From: Acididesulfobacillus acetoxydans
GTDB lineage: Bacteria; Bacillota; Desulfitobacteriia; Desulfitobacteriales; Desulfitobacteriaceae
Assembly (NCBI RefSeq): GCF_900016645.1
Contig: NZ_CDGJ01000139.1
Length of the DNA stretch: 14,529 nucleotides
Reading direction: 5' to 3' (one strand)
In this document: positions 13,734 to 14,529 of the stretch, in pieces
How positions within the stretch are numbered: position 1 is the stretch's first letter
Layout of the letters: every line of letters begins with the position of its first letter
Notes under the pieces: model-generated
What the model saw: only the letters and a program-made list of their open reading frames with translations
Told to the model about the DNA's origin: nothing
The model's database searches: none
Position numbers and translations under genes: made by a program

Positions 13734-13979
13734 CTACCGGCTCCTTCTTAAAACAAGGAAATAAGGTATATTGTTTACCATTATTGTCGTATTTATCCAC
13801 CTAAAGAGGCAACTGCCTTTAAAAGGAGATTAATTCCCCTAACTCAATCCGGATACCAGCGTGTATTTCAGGATACACTTCATTATAATGAATGTGAATA
13901 ATAAATCTGATTTTGAGTAAACTAACCCGCAGAAGAAAATGGCCCTTACGCTTATTACTAGAAGGGTGGAGCATGTTCA
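13734..13979. promoter_or_regulatory. Divergent promoter region with palindromes
   Basis: AT-rich DNA between the Ger operon (left) and the plus-strand membrane gene (right). It holds an exact 14-bp palindrome TTCATTATAATGAA at 13879-13892, containing a perfect TATAAT, preceded at once by the inverted repeat GTGTAT/ATACAC (13861-13878). A -10 box inside a palindrome would let a repressor control the plus-strand gene. It is partly similar to Fur/PerR-type boxes, but the match is loose. For the Ger operon the minus-strand segment near 13765-13795 is the likely promoter area. Confidence 0.4.
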
Positions 13980-14240
13980 ATGACTTTGATTATGAGTCTA
14001 CTGCATATGCTTAAAAAAATAAGCAAGATGCAGGATTCAATTACTACAGGACTTCTGGGAGGTTTATTAGGTACGATTTTTATGGATACATCTAACTTGT
14101 TGATTTATAAGGCTGGAAAGACGGAAACATTATATGGGCATATAGCTGGGGGATTATGGGTAGCTCCGTTCAGAACAAAACAAAAGAAAAATTTTGTCTT
14201 AGGTGAGTTAACGCATTTTGGAATTGGCGAGGACGTATGA
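13980..14240 (+). pseudogene. Membrane-protein gene truncated by the IS256-type element, 86 codons left
   Basis: ATG 13980 with GGTGGAG eight bases upstream. After a basic N-terminus it has a glycine-rich helix (TTGLLGGLLGTIFMDTSN, about residues 22-39), then LLIYKAGKTETLYGHIAG and a basic stretch PFRTKQKKNFVLGELTHF. The sequence ends with a TGA that lies within the presumed left end of the insertion sequence, so the last three or so residues are element-derived. The pattern suggests the first part of a longer multi-helix membrane protein cut off by insertion. I do not recognise a named family. Expression would now give a truncated product at most. Confidence 0.55.
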
Positions 14241-14529
14241 AGTTTTGTGTAAATGGTTAGAACTACCAATAAGGAGTTGATCATTTATGCAAGATGTTAA
14301 AGACCGGTTAGCCCGTGAAGTCGCCAAGGACTGTAAGACCGTCGAAGACGTCCACAACACGCTCAAAGACCTCTTCAGACGCACCCTGCAGGAGATTCTG
14401 GAAACCGAGATGAGCGACCATCTTGGTTATGAAAAACANAGTGTTGAGGGCAACAATTCAGGCAACAGNCGCAATGGATATTCGAGAAAGACCATTCAAA
14501 CACGTATGGGTGAAACAGAACTGGCGATT
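14229..14529 (+). mobile_element. Left end of an IS256-family insertion sequence (continues past the window)
   Basis: The element begins near 14229-14235. The segment GTATGAAGTTTTGTGTAAAT (about 14234-14253) resembles the terminal inverted repeats of IS256-type elements, which commonly carry a TTTTGTGTAAA core. The transposase starts at 14287. The right end is outside the window, so the repeat pair and target duplication cannot be checked. Confidence 0.65.
14287..14529 (+). CDS. IS256-family (Mutator-type) transposase, N-terminal part
   Basis: AAGGAG lies about ten bases before ATG 14287. The 81 codons present include DCKTVEDVHNTLKDLFRRTL, then QEILETEMSDHLGYEK, a run of Asn/Gly/Ser residues and NGYSRKTIQTRMGETEL. 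This is the standard N-terminal region of IS256-family DDE transposases: a helical leader, L-x-x-E-M-x-x-H-L-G-Y, then RNGY(S/Y)xKT. The catalytic domain lies beyond the window. Ambiguous bases at 14439 and 14469 affect two codons and probably reflect several slightly different genomic copies merged in assembly. Confidence 0.93.
   Translation, partial: MQDVKDRLAREVAKDCKTVEDVHNTLKDLFRRTLQEILETEMSDHLGYEKXSVEGNNSGNXRNGYSRKTIQTRMGETELAI

Noticed and set aside
1..14529. CRISPR arrays, tRNA and rRNA genes
   Set aside because: No regularly spaced repeats of 24-40 bp and no cloverleaf or rRNA-like segments were seen on either strand.

Overview
The window looks like a chromosomal segment of an endospore-forming Clostridia-type Firmicute; protein style (GerA receptor, Spo0-type kinase, HD-GYP and UPF0316 variants) suggests a Peptococcaceae / Desulfotomaculum-like organism. 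That assignment is inferred from protein recognition, not from a marker gene. Almost every real gene is on the minus strand. The right edge is the start of an IS256-type transposase containing two ambiguous bases.

Left part (1-1760) is a decaying accessory patch. It holds an intact ribbon-helix-helix antitoxin beside a frameshifted VapC-like toxin relic, a broken C-terminal piece of a DUF3883 (helicase-associated) protein, a strong hairpin terminator, two sets of short direct repeats, and a small minus-strand cluster made of a DUF5658-like membrane gene with an in-frame stop, an XRE regulator and a 42-residue acidic ORF. A 31-bp palindromic, internally repeated site (1837-1867) lies about 80 bp upstream of that cluster.

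Middle part (2157-5410) is a probable cyclic-di-GMP module. It contains a membrane Cache/HAMP/HD-GYP phosphodiesterase, a 145-bp MITE-like element, and a CBS-GGDEF protein translationally coupled to an unrecognised 115-residue protein. The GGDEF protein has a good GGDEF signature, no RxxD inhibitory site and an Asn-to-Asp change in the substrate pocket.

Next (5569-6228) is an ORF-less group II intron RNA on the minus strand, class C-like, with recognisable domains III, V and VI. It is followed by an orphan plus-strand ORF, a UPF0316 (DUF2179) membrane protein, a roughly 780-bp gene-poor stretch with one good terminator, and a soluble PAS sporulation-type histidine kinase without a partner regulator.

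Right part (9542-13733) is a complete spore germinant receptor operon in the order A-B-C, followed by a 71-residue two-helix membrane protein that fits the little-studied D subunit of Ger receptors. Divergent from it is a membrane-protein gene cut off by the IS256-family element at the window end.

The best candidates for new biology are the 115-residue/CBS-GGDEF pair, the ORF-less intron, and the Ger D-subunit candidate.
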